NCBI GenBank assembly: GCA_023429275.1 | Contig: JAEYWB010000258.1 | Coordinates: 1-5,921 of the forward strand | Source of the DNA: Planctomycetota bacterium | GTDB taxonomy: Bacteria; Planctomycetota; Planctomycetia; Planctomycetales; Planctomycetaceae | Direction of reading: 5' to 3' | Length of the DNA: 5,921 nucleotides | Shown: piece after piece, positions 1 to 5,900 of the stretch | Position numbering within the stretch: the stretch's first letter is position 1 | Layout: every line of letters starts with the position of its first letter | Notes under the pieces: generated by a model | What the model was told of the DNA's origin: nothing | Databases searched by the model: none | Seen by the model: the letters and a program-made list of their open reading frames with translations, nothing else | Position numbers and translations under genes: made by a program

Positions 1-1
1 C

Positions 2-1756
2 CGCAATCCGACCGGACGATCACTCCCCGGCCTCCTGGTCGTCGCGGGAGATGACAACGTCCTCCCCCGCGTCCAGCCAGCCGCCCAGGCGACGGAGGAG
101 ACGATTCCGAATCCGAACCTCGTGGCGCCGGCCGAGTTCGCCGATCTTCCCCGTGCGACCTATCGCCTCATTCCGCGGGCCGAGGGGATCTTCAAGGCCC
201 GGGTGTCGCTCCGTGAGCGGGAGGTGGACATCGGCACGACAGTCTCGGTCTCCCGCGAAGCGGGGCGCGGACTGCTTGTCCGCCAGGTGCTGCATTACCA
301 GGTCCGCTTCGGGCGGATCGGCACGGTCCGGATTGCCCTCCCGGAACAGCTTGCGAGCCGGATTCCCGTCGGGGCCGAGCAGGCCGCGGTCTCCGCCCGT
401 GTCGCAGGGACGACGCTGAATCCGGTCCGGGTCGACTCGCGGCTCGAGTTCGCCCTCCCCGCTCCGCGAATCGGAGATTTCGACGTCACGGTCGATTACA
501 CCTTTCCTCTCGATACCGACGTGAGCCGGACGGTCGATGCCGACGTACCGATCCTGCGACTTCCCGATGGGACGTTCTCCTCGATCCGCTGCATCCTGCC
601 CGACGGCGAAGGACTCTCGATCGTCGACCGGAGCGGAGCGTGGGAGCCGATTCCGACCGCACCGGAAGCGGCGGTCTGGTACTCGGCGGCCGACCCGCAG
701 ACGATCCCGATCCGTGTGACCGGCTCGCTCCGGCAGGAGTCGCAGCGATACGCGATCGAGACGGCATTCCACAATGTGCGGTTCGACGGCTCCGGGGCTT
801 CGCTCACCTACTCCGAGTTTCACCTGCGGGCTCCGCCGGCCCGAATCGCCCTGACGATCCCGGTGCGGGCGGAGCAGGTCCGCTTCGAATGGAACGGCCG
901 GCCCCTGAGTGAAGCGAACGGCGACCTGCGGACCGACTCGAGCCTCCCCGGCCGCTACCTGATCGAGCTCAATCCCGCCGACCTCCTCGGGGAAGGACGG
1001 CTGCGGCTGGCCTACCGCGAGCAGCCCGCATCCGGCAAAGGCTGGCGGCTCGTGGCCCGTCGGACCGTCGAGCTGCCGCAGTTCCCGCCGAACGTCTGGA
1101 TCACGCGAAGCGTCTGCGAGATCGACCTCCCGCGCGACAACCATCTCCTGCAGTCCCCGGCGGCACTGACGCCCGAGTTCGTCTGGGCGCGGCAGGGGGC
1201 GATCTGGGCGCGTCTCCCGTCGTCCCGCTATCTGGAAGGGCGGCCGCGTCTCGTGACGTCGGGAGGGGCAGCAACGGCCGGCACGGGAGCGGTTGCCGCC
1301 GGGCCCGCATTCCAGCAGATCGACCTGGCGCCCCGGGGCTACGCCTTCAGCGGGATGGGCCCGGTCGAGCGGTTTTCGTTCACGGCGATGAACCGGACGT
1401 TGATCGTCCTGATCGGCGCGGGGATGAGCCTTGTGCTCGGCTTCCTCTTCTGGCGGCTGCCGTGGACGCGGAACGCCCAGACGTTCCTGATCGTCGGCTT
1501 TTCGGTGAGCCTCCTGAGCCTGTGGTTCCTGGAGCCGATCCAGGTGCTGCTGCAGCCCGCGTTCCTCGGCGCCATTCTCGCCGTCCTGGCGAGCCTGATC
1601 GACACCCGCTCTCGAGCACCGGAATGGGAAGACGTCTCGAGGTCGCCGGTGCGCCTTCCCCCTTCCGGGACGGGCGGTTCCCGCGAACCTCGCAGCGGTT
1701 CAGGAAGCCTGATGGCCCCGACCGCGGTCTACCAGGCCTCGCCGTCCCGCGAGTAG
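2..1756 (+). CDS. Large membrane-anchored extracytoplasmic protein, family not recognised (5' partial)
   Basis: The frame is open from the left edge to the TAG at 1754-1756, giving 584 visible residues; the true start lies outside the window. I reject the in-frame GTG at 122: the nearest purine-rich site (about 94-100) is roughly 21 bases upstream, no signal peptide follows, and codons 2-121 already end in G or C in 31 of 40 cases. Visible residues 1 to about 460 look like an extracytoplasmic region rich in alternating beta-strand patterns, with few cysteines and no catalytic motif I can name. Three hydrophobic helices follow at about 466-484, 494-510 and 513-533. The last 50 residues form a Ser/Pro/Gly/Arg-rich, probably disordered tail. 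The likely topology is a large exported domain anchored by a C-terminal helical hairpin or triplet, with an upstream signal sequence inferred. It converges with the beta-propeller gene on the other strand. Function is unknown; I am confident only that it is coding and membrane-associated. Confidence 0.85.
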   Translation, partial: RNPTGRSLPGLLVVAGDDNVLPRVQPAAQATEETIPNPNLVAPAEFADLPRATYRLIPRAEGIFKARVSLREREVDIGTTVSVSREAGRGLLVRQVLHYQVRFGRIGTVRIALPEQLASRIPVGAEQAAVSARVAGTTLNPVRVDSRLEFALPAPRIGDFDVTVDYTFPLDTDVSRTVDADVPILRLPDGTFSSIRCILPDGEGLSIVDRSGAWEPIPTAPEAAVWYSAADPQTIPIRVTGSLRQESQRYAIETAFHNVRFDGSGASLTYSEFHLRAPPARIALTIPVRAEQVRFEWNGRPLSEANGDLRTDSSLPGRYLIELNPADLLGEGRLRLAYREQPASGKGWRLVARRTVELPQFPPNVWITRSVCEIDLPRDNHLLQSPAALTPEFVWARQGAIWARLPSSRYLEGRPRLVTSGGAATAGTGAVAAGPAFQQIDLAPRGYAFSGMGPVERFSFTAMNRTLIVLIGAGMSLVLGFLFWRLPWTRNAQTFLIVGFSVSLLSLWFLEPIQVLLQPAFLGAILAVLASLIDTRSRAPEWEDVSRSPVRLPPSGTGGSREPRSGSGSLMAPTAVYQASPSRE

Positions 1757-1888
1757 AAAGCGGCCGGAGCATTGGTCACCGCCTCGGGGCCCGCGGTTCA
1801 GGCCGTATCTGATCAAGGGCCAGACCCGCGCGACATGACCTGTGGGTGGAAGGTGGACGAGCGACCGGACACCGGGGACTGTCACGTC

Positions 1889-1928
1889 AAAAGCCCAGGG
1901 GCGCCGCTGTGACGGCGCCCCTGGGCTT
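1889..1928 (-). terminator. Strong hairpin terminator for the minus-strand beta-propeller gene
   Basis: The arms 1891-1906 (AAGCCCAGGGGCGCCG) and 1913-1928 are perfect reverse complements: 16 bp with a 6-base loop at 1907-1912. Read on the minus strand the stem ends in a short run of four T (1892-1889, two of them in the stem), which fits an intrinsic terminator about 75 bases past the propeller gene's stop. On the plus strand the stem is followed by GATGACATAA with no T run, so it is a weaker terminator for the upstream plus-strand gene. It could still act in both directions by blocking transcription from either side. Confidence 0.7.
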
Positions 1929-1966
1929 GATGACATAACCGCCTGGGACCGGCGAATCGGCCCGGC

Positions 1967-2000
1967 GGGGGCGACGGCGACTGAGAGCCGTCGCGGCCCC
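1967..2000 (-). other. Second GC-rich hairpin directly after the propeller stop codon
   Basis: GCGACGGC at 1971-1978 pairs perfectly with GCCGTCGC at 1987-1994 around an 8-base loop. The stem can extend with GGGG at 1967-1970 against CCCC at 1997-2000 across a 2-base bulge (1995-1996). It begins next to the TAA of the minus-strand gene (2004-2002) and so lies in that transcript's 3' untranslated part. It has no T tract, so it may protect the 3' end of the message rather than terminate transcription. At this GC content a stem of this size could also arise by chance. Confidence 0.4.
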
Positions 2001-2001
2001 C

Positions 2002-3255
2002 TTACTTCGCCTCGGCAGCGGCCGCCTCTTCGGCCGGCTTCTCCGCAGGCATCTCCCCCTCTTCCTCATTCGGTGCGAACTCGGGGAAGAGCGGCTTGCG
2101 GTCCGGGTAGAGGTGATAGATCGGCATCTTGAGGTCGGCCTCGCGGAGGCAGACGACGAGGCCATCGGTGGTCGATGCGTAGATCCTGTCCGTGCGGGCG
2201 TTGCTGATGCGGATCGGGAAGTTGCGGAGGGGGAACGTCGACTGCGTCACACCGGTCTGCCGGTCGAGAATCACCAGGTTGTTGAGTTCGTTCGCAGCGT
2301 AGATCCGGTCGTTCGTGACGGAGACGAACTCCGAGACCTGTTCATTGCGCCACAGCTGCACCCCGGTCTGGTCGTCGAGGCAGTACAGGCCGCCGTGATC
2401 CGCGACAGCGTAAACGACGTCTCCGACCGGCCGAGGCTGATGGCGAACCGGGGAGCCGGTCGCGAACGTCCAACGAGTCAGGCCCGAGACCGCCGAGATG
2501 CAGTACATCCGGGCATCGGTGTCGCAGATGTAGATTGCCGTTCCCTTGTACGCGACCGGCGTCGTGACCGGGCTGGCGGCTTCGAACTGGAACTTGAGCT
2601 TCACTCCGTCCGCGTTCACGGCGTACAGCGTGCCGTTCGAGCTGGCGAAGGTGACGAGTACCCCGTCGGAGGCCGGCGGAGAGAGGACGGGGCGGGGGGT
2701 CTGGTAACGCCACCCACGGGCGAGGAGCGACCACTGCGGGAGCTGCCCGGCGTCGCTGAGCTCGTGGATCTTGTTGAGGTTGAACTCGTAGACACTCCCG
2801 TCGTTCATCGGGACGTAGACGTGGTCGTCATCGACTCCCGGCGTGGCGGAAGGATGATGCGGAAGGTCGATCTTCCACTTCGTCTGGCCGGTCGGCTTGT
2901 CGAGGCAGTACATGACGAGGCCGGCCGTCCGGGGAACCTCGGTGTCGTTCGAGCCCGCGGCAAAACCGGCCTGCTGCTGCCGGCCAATCTGCCGCGCCCA
3001 GAGTCGCTTGCCTGTTTCGGCGTCGAAGGCGGTGATTCCGCCGGTGTAGGACTGAACGTAGACCGCCTGTTCATCGGCGGTGAGGAACTGGACGCGGTCC
3101 TGCGTCGGATCGAGATTGGCCCGGCCCCACCAGGCACGGGTCATGCCGAGCGACGAGAGAGCCTGCTCGGAAGGGAGCGACTGCCGCTGGGCCGCGGCTA
3201 CGGCGCACCAGGCAAAACAAACGACCACTGCAGCAATACGCCCCGCGGCAACCAT
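2002..3255 (-). CDS. Secreted PQQ-like beta-propeller repeat protein (BamB/PQQ_2 type)
   Basis: A 417-aa protein. The start is ATG at 3255-3253 because a GGAG site lies 8 bases upstream and the next residues form a signal peptide (about 1-22: arginine at 6, hydrophobic core 7-21, AVAAA before Gln23). Residues about 55-385 carry successive PQQ-like propeller strands with the usual pattern of a short residue, D, TG and a following W or K: ITAFDAETGKRLW (74-86), MYCLDKPTGQTKW (115-127), LYAVNADG (210-217), MYCISAVSGLTRW (250-262), LYCLDDQTGVQLW (290-302), LVILDRQTG (327-335) and LVVCL (366-370). Seven or eight blades are plausible. The last 25 residues or so are rich in Ala and Glu. Proteins of this fold bind partners or scaffold complexes in the cell envelope; many do not bind PQQ despite the name. 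No catalytic residues are evident and the partner is unknown. It is not lipidated as far as I can see: W16-C17 breaks a lipobox. It is monocistronic within the window. Confidence 0.9.
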   Translation of the reverse strand: MVAAGRIAAVVVCFAWCAVAAAQRQSLPSEQALSSLGMTRAWWGRANLDPTQDRVQFLTADEQAVYVQSYTGGITAFDAETGKRLWARQIGRQQQAGFAAGSNDTEVPRTAGLVMYCLDKPTGQTKWKIDLPHHPSATPGVDDDHVYVPMNDGSVYEFNLNKIHELSDAGQLPQWSLLARGWRYQTPRPVLSPPASDGVLVTFASSNGTLYAVNADGVKLKFQFEAASPVTTPVAYKGTAIYICDTDARMYCISAVSGLTRWTFATGSPVRHQPRPVGDVVYAVADHGGLYCLDDQTGVQLWRNEQVSEFVSVTNDRIYAANELNNLVILDRQTGVTQSTFPLRNFPIRISNARTDRIYASTTDGLVVCLREADLKMPIYHLYPDRKPLFPEFAPNEEEGEMPAEKPAEEAAAAEAK

Positions 3256-3263
3256 CGACGGAT

Positions 3264-3267
3264 CTCC
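3264..3267 (-). promoter_or_regulatory. Ribosome binding site deciding the propeller start
   Basis: On the minus strand TCTGGAGATCCGTCG directly precedes the ATG at 3255; GGAG is separated from the start by 8 bases. This is why the upstream in-frame ATG at 3303, which would add 16 polar residues ahead of the signal peptide, was not used. Confidence 0.75.
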
Positions 3268-3444
3268 AGAACGAAAGGGCACTCCCGTCGGCGCAGGGTC
3301 CATCGCCGTCCGTCCGGAGTCCTGCCCCCATGGTCGGAAATCGGGGAACGCCGTTCCAGTCTATTCCGGTCCGGGATGGAGTCGGCCTCCGAAATCTGTC
3401 CAAGATGCCGTCCTGCCCGCCCACACCGCCCGCCCGCGGACGGC

Positions 3445-3472
3445 ATAATCCGCACCGACGGTGTAATGCCAA
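3445..3472 (-). promoter_or_regulatory. Candidate sigma-70-like promoter for the propeller gene
   Basis: On the minus strand TTGGCA (3472-3467; 5 of 6 to TTGACA) is followed after 16 bases by GATTAT (3450-3445; 4 of 6 to TATAAT). It would give a leader of about 180 bases before the ATG. It is a weak match in GC-rich DNA, and promoter consensus in planctomycetes is poorly defined, so this is only a candidate. Confidence 0.25.
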
Positions 3473-3608
3473 CCGGTGCCTGAGCCCGCGGCGGGGAACA
3501 GCGAGGGTCCGTCTCGAGCCGCACGGGCCGGGAGGGCAGCCCTTTGAAGGTGGCAAGCCGCAGTATTTGCTCAGGTTTTGAGTGCTCTGGCCTGATCGTC
3601 ACTTTTCC

Positions 3609-3654
3609 GGCCCAAAGGGCCATTCCTTCGTCCAGCCAGGCCCATCGGGCCTGG
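3609..3654. repeat. Left-arm mini-hairpins of the inverted repeat
   Basis: Two short palindromes: GGCCC-AAA-GGGCC at 3609-3621 (5-bp stem) and CCAGGCCC-ATC-GGGCCTGG at 3636-3654 (8-bp stem), both with 3-base loops. Their partners in the right arm are at 3790-3802 and 3757-3775. Confidence 0.75.
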
Positions 3655-3677
3655 AACTGTCTAGATCAATGCCCAGC

Positions 3678-3730
3678 GGCCTGAAGGGCCAACCGTTCGA
3701 CTGCTTGCTGAACGGTCGGCCCTTCAGGCC
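3678..3730 (+). repeat. Central compound hairpin of the inverted repeat
   Basis: GGCCTGAAGGGCC (3678-3690) pairs fully with GGCCCTTCAGGCC (3718-3730). After one mismatch (3691/3717) the stem continues with ACCGTTC (3692-3698) against GAACGGT (3710-3716), leaving an 11-base loop (3699-3709). The total is 20 paired bases. On the plus strand it is followed by TTCGCTCCTTTTT (3731-3743), so it could also terminate plus-strand transcription, though no plus-strand gene lies directly upstream. Confidence 0.75.
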
Positions 3731-3756
3731 TTCGCTCCTTTTTCTGCCGTGAATCA

Positions 3757-3802
3757 CCCGGCCCGTTGGGCCGGGCTGGATGAACGGATGGCCCTTCGGG
3801 CC
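3757..3802. repeat. Right-arm mini-hairpins of the inverted repeat
   Basis: CCCGGCCC-GTT-GGGCCGGG at 3757-3775 (8-bp stem) and GGCCC-TTC-GGGCC at 3790-3802 (5-bp stem), each with a 3-base loop. The segment 3782-3802 is also a direct near-copy (18 of 21) of the inner arm 3710-3730: both read GAACGG, two bases, then GGCCCTTC. Confidence 0.75.
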
Positions 3803-3873
3803 GCCAAGTCCCCTGCTGCCAAGTATTTACCAACGCGAGCCTCGCCGCTTCGCTACCTTTAAAGGACTGACCT

Positions 3874-4067
3874 AACAGGTCGCCCGAGCGTTGCCAGGGC
3901 GCCCCTTCCGGGTGAATCCCCCACCAGGAGCCCTGACGACCGACTCAGGTCCCTCGGGATTCGCGGCCACCGGCCCTGCGACCGGTCTTTGGGGAATCGA
4001 GAGCCCAGCGGACGCCCCGGAAAGGTCGTGCTCCTGGCGCTGAGACGCCGGGACGCACCGCTGCGGC
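3874..4067. other. Spacer between the inverted repeat and the DUF1570 gene; no gene seen
   Basis: I see no gene or RNA here. A small palindrome, GACCT-AAC-AGGTC (3869-3881), straddles the left border next to the repeat's outer end. The remaining bases show no strong hairpin or motif beyond general GC richness. Confidence 0.5.
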
Positions 4068-4073
4068 TATACT
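4068..4073 (+). promoter_or_regulatory. Candidate -10 box for the DUF1570 gene
   Basis: TATACT matches TATAAT at 5 of 6 and stands out in a GC-rich stretch. It would place transcription start near 4080 and give a leader of about 37 bases. No good TTGACA-like element lies 16-18 bases upstream, so the call rests on the -10 alone. Confidence 0.4.
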
Positions 4074-4102
4074 CCGCTGATTCGCATCTCGACCTCATCT
4101 TC

Positions 4103-4107
4103 GGGAG
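4103..4107 (+). promoter_or_regulatory. Ribosome binding site supporting a TTG start
   Basis: GGGAG ends 9 bases before TTG at 4117. An in-frame TGA at 4078-4080 closes the frame upstream and no ATG or GTG lies between it and the signal peptide. TTG (or the adjacent CTG at 4114) must therefore be the start. Confidence 0.65.
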
Positions 4108-4116
4108 TCGACTCTG

Positions 4117-5238
4117 TTGCCCCGGGCTCTCATCGCGATCTTCCTGTCGGCCGGGTTGCTGGTCGGGACTCTCGCCTCCGCGGCTGAGGAGGCGGTGTCT
4201 GTCACCTGGGAGGTCACGGGAACTCCCCGCACGGCGACCGGGCTCGTCGTCCTCGAGGATTCCCAGGGGGGGATTCTGCTTCTCGAACGGACCGGAGAGT
4301 TTCGAACCATCCCCGCCTCGCAGCTCAAGTCCCGCACCTCCGCCGACGAGTTCCACCCGGCCAGTGCCGATGAGCTGAGCGAAAGCCTTCGCCGCGAGTT
4401 CGGCGACCGCTTTACCGTCGTCCGGACAAAGCACTACGTCCTCTGCACGGACGCCGGAGCGAGATTCGGCGAATGGACCGGCAAGCTGTTCGAGAGGCTG
4501 TTTGAAGGGTTCCAGACCGCCTGGAAGGGCTCGGGCCTCGAACTTCGCGAGCCGACCTTTCCGATGCCGGTCCTGATCTTCTCGCGGGAGCAGGACTACC
4601 GCGACTACGCGAAGCGGGACGTCGGGTCGATCGCGGTCGACCTCGGCTACTACTCGTCTCAGACAAACCGGATCGCCCTGCGGGACCTGACCCCGGCGAA
4701 AGGCCGCGAGAAGTCCGGCGACCTCTCCGGCCTGGTCGACGCGGCCAATGTCAGCACGATCGTGCACGAGGCGGCCCATCAGATCGCCTTCAACACCGGC
4801 TTTCATGTCCGCCTGGCGGACAACCCGATGTGGCTGACGGAGGGGCTCGCGATGTACTTCGAGTCCCCCGACCTCAAGAACGCGACGGGTTGGAAGACGA
4901 CTGGGCAGGTCAACCGCGCCCGCCTTCTGCGTTATCGGGACTACAGCCGCAACCGCCGCCGGCCGGGCTCGCTGGAGACGCTCCTTGCGGGCAATGAACG
5001 GTTCTCGCAGGCCGAGACCGCCGCCGACGCGTACGCCGAGGCGTGGCTGCTGACGCACTACCTCATTCGCCAGCGACGCGATGATTACGTCGCCTACGTT
5101 CGAGCCCTCCAGGCGAAGACCCCACTCGACATCGGCACGGCCGGGTCCCGGCTCGCCGCGTTCCGCGAAGTCTTCGGCGACGACATCGGCCGTCTCGAGA
5201 AGGAGCTCTCGGCGTACGCGGGGCGACTCCCGCGCTGA
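4117..5238 (+). CDS. Secreted DUF1570-type putative zinc metallopeptidase
   Basis: A 373-aa protein starting at TTG 4117, supported by GGGAG 9 bases upstream and by the signal peptide that follows (about residues 1-22: Arg3, hydrophobic ALIAIFLSAGLLVGTLA, then SAA before EE). Residues about 28-75 form a small beta-rich N-terminal region and 100-160 hold a motif region around FTVVRTKHYVLCTD (99-112). The core motif is HEAAH at 217-221, the HExxH zinc site, followed by NPMWLTEGLAMYFE (236-249), where Glu242 in the TEG segment is the likely third zinc ligand (gluzincin pattern) and Glu218 the catalytic base. AYAEAWLLTHYL (305-316) is a further family-typical segment. DUF1570 proteins are common in planctomycetes and their substrate is unknown, so peptidase activity is inferred from the motifs. 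The protein should act outside the cytoplasm. It ends 190 bases before the VOC gene with a hairpin repeat between, so an operon is unlikely. Confidence 0.9.
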   Translation: MPRALIAIFLSAGLLVGTLASAAEEAVSVTWEVTGTPRTATGLVVLEDSQGGILLLERTGEFRTIPASQLKSRTSADEFHPASADELSESLRREFGDRFTVVRTKHYVLCTDAGARFGEWTGKLFERLFEGFQTAWKGSGLELREPTFPMPVLIFSREQDYRDYAKRDVGSIAVDLGYYSSQTNRIALRDLTPAKGREKSGDLSGLVDAANVSTIVHEAAHQIAFNTGFHVRLADNPMWLTEGLAMYFESPDLKNATGWKTTGQVNRARLLRYRDYSRNRRRPGSLETLLAGNERFSQAETAADAYAEAWLLTHYLIRQRRDDYVAYVRALQAKTPLDIGTAGSRLAAFREVFGDDIGRLEKELSAYAGRLPR

Positions 5239-5290
5239 CGTGCCCCGGGGCCTGACGCGAGTCGATCAGACTGGCGGAAGAACTCGTTCA

Positions 5291-5360
5291 GCCACAGAGT
5301 TCACAGAGAACACAGAGGATCGAAGGGCCAGCTCTCTGTGTCCTCTGTGCACTCTGTGGC
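5291..5360. repeat. CACAGAG-unit inverted repeat
   Basis: The left arm 5291-5317 contains three CACAGAG units spaced every 9 bases (joined by TT and AA). The right arm 5334-5360 is its reverse complement at 25 of 27 positions, with a 16-base spacer at 5318-5333. The folded form is a 27-bp stem with two mismatches. It lies between the DUF1570 and VOC genes and encodes nothing credible: its translation (TEFTENTED, then LCPLCTLW) is the type of low-complexity peptide such repeats produce when wrongly annotated as coding. From memory, similar CACAGAG repeats occur in several bacterial phyla; that could not be checked here. It may also attenuate read-through from the upstream gene. Confidence 0.8.
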
Positions 5361-5428
5361 AAAGATTCGGAGAGTTGATTCGAAGCTCAAGAGAGCCCTC
5401 GCGCTATTCCCTTTCGGGGTACTCCGCC

Positions 5429-5839
5429 ATGCAGGTCCAGTGTCTGACACCGATCCTCAACGTCAGCGACATCGGGCAGAGCTTCGCCTGGTTCGAAAAG
5501 TTCGGCTGGAAGAAGCTCTGGGACTGGCGTCCCCCCGGTCCCGGCTCTCCAGTGACGTTCGGTGCGGTCGGCTCCGGCGAGGTCGAGATCTTCGTTTGTC
5601 TCGACGGCCAGGGAGGCCGGGGCTCAGGCGGCGGACAGGGGGGGCAGGGCCAAGGGGTCTGGATGTCCCTGTTTGTCGAGAACGTCGACGCCGAATACGC
5701 CCACTGTGTCGCAGCCGGCCTCGACGTCATCCGTCCCCCGCAGGACGAGCCCTGGGGAGTCCGCGAAATGCACGTCCGCCCCCCCGACGGCCACACCTTC
5801 CGGGTCGGCCACGGCCTGCCGTGCGACCAGACAACGTGA
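5429..5839 (+). CDS. VOC-fold protein (glyoxalase/bleomycin-resistance-like)
   Basis: A 136-aa protein, normal length for a single vicinal-oxygen-chelate domain. The start is ATG at 5429: the protein opens with a first VOC strand, LTPILNVSDIGQSFAWFEKFGW (6-27), and GGGG lies about 9 bases upstream (weak). The frame remains open far upstream, but that stretch crosses the CACAGAG repeat and the end of the DUF1570 gene and is not coding. The second half has SLFVENVDAEYAHCVAAGLDVIRPP (80-104) and EPWGVREMHVRPPDGHTFRVGHG (107-129), the usual C-terminal VOC strands with the DGH turn. Glu113 or His122 could be a metal ligand, but BRP-like members often bind no metal. A Gly/Gln-rich run at 60-77 expands the central loop. 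It is likely a cytoplasmic dimer. Its substrate is not predictable, and drug resistance should not be assumed. Confidence 0.85.
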   Translation: MQVQCLTPILNVSDIGQSFAWFEKFGWKKLWDWRPPGPGSPVTFGAVGSGEVEIFVCLDGQGGRGSGGGQGGQGQGVWMSLFVENVDAEYAHCVAAGLDVIRPPQDEPWGVREMHVRPPDGHTFRVGHGLPCDQTT

Positions 5840-5862
5840 ACCAGACGGGGGCGGCGAGTGTC

Positions 5863-5889
5863 TGGGAGGTGCTAGGTGTTAGGTTGAGG
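5863..5889. repeat. Degenerate TGNTAGG-type heptad repeat
   Basis: Just past the VOC stop, consecutive seven-base units read TGGGAGG (5863-5869), TGCTAGG (5870-5876), TGTTAGG (5877-5883) and TTGAGG (5884-5889). Only four imperfect units are present, so it may be the edge of a larger array or chance. Confidence 0.45.
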
Positions 5890-5900
5890 CTTCGCCCCTG

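Larger units (their letters stand above)
3256..3532. other. Upstream region of the propeller gene; no gene seen
   Basis: GC-rich sequence between the propeller gene and the long inverted repeat. Frames here stay open, but their translations are Arg/Pro-rich with no domain, ribosome site or signal sequence, as expected for non-coding GC-rich DNA. It should hold the propeller gene's leader and promoter; a candidate is listed separately. Confidence 0.5.
3533..3873. repeat. Long imperfect inverted repeat: two head-to-head ~165-bp modules
   Basis: The left half (3533-3698) matches the reverse complement of the right half (3710-3873), centred near 3704. The outer ends read AGGGCAGCCCTTTGAAGG (3533-3550) and, on the opposite strand, AGGTCAGTCCTTTAAAGG (3873-3856), 15 of 18 identical. 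Inside, 3608-3654 matches the complement of 3757-3803 at about 40 of 47 positions. The inner arms 3678-3698 and 3710-3730 match at 20 of 21. Spacing from the centre is conserved between the halves, with the segments between matching blocks diverged. No open frame makes a credible protein. It resembles a BIME/REP-type or MITE-like non-autonomous element; no clear target-site duplication was found. Identity as a dispersed repeat family is inference from structure alone. Confidence 0.8.

Noticed and set aside
122..124. GTG at 122 as start of the left gene
   Set aside because: No well-placed ribosome site or signal peptide, and coding-like sequence continues upstream to the window edge.
20..1144. 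Long open frame on the minus strand opposite the left membrane protein
   Set aside because: Its translation is Arg/Asp/Gly-rich with no domain or signal, while the plus strand gives a coherent protein with transmembrane helices. It is an antisense shadow of GC-rich coding DNA.
3187..3255. Lipoprotein signal on the propeller protein
   Set aside because: Cys17 is preceded by Trp, which does not fit a lipobox; a signal peptidase I site (AVAAA before Gln23) fits better.
3256..3303. ATG at 3303 as start of the propeller gene
   Set aside because: It would put 16 polar residues before the signal peptide; the ATG at 3255 has GGAG 8 bases upstream.
2113..3483. 456-codon open frame on the plus strand across the propeller gene
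   Set aside because: It lies opposite a protein with clear signal peptide, propeller motifs and ribosome site; its own sequence is Arg/Val/Asp-rich and runs into non-coding DNA.
3609..3802. CRISPR array
   Set aside because: The repeated palindromes are short, unequal in spacing and arranged symmetrically in inverted orientation, with no uniform spacers and no cas genes.
3859..5058. 399-codon open frame on the minus strand opposite the DUF1570 gene
   Set aside because: No recognisable motif, and the plus strand carries HEAAH and other family segments.
5375..5410. Promoter for the VOC gene (TTGATT at 5375-5380)
   Set aside because: No acceptable -10 element lies 16-18 bases downstream; TATTCC at 5405 is too far.
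5081..5428. Upstream extension of the VOC frame back to an ATG at 5081
   Set aside because: It overlaps the end of the DUF1570 gene in another frame and crosses the CACAGAG inverted repeat. The extra 116 residues are Ser/Arg-rich and do not belong to a VOC domain.
4117..5839. DUF1570 and VOC genes as one operon
   Set aside because: They are on the same strand, but a 190-base gap with a strong 27-bp inverted repeat separates them and no functional link is apparent.
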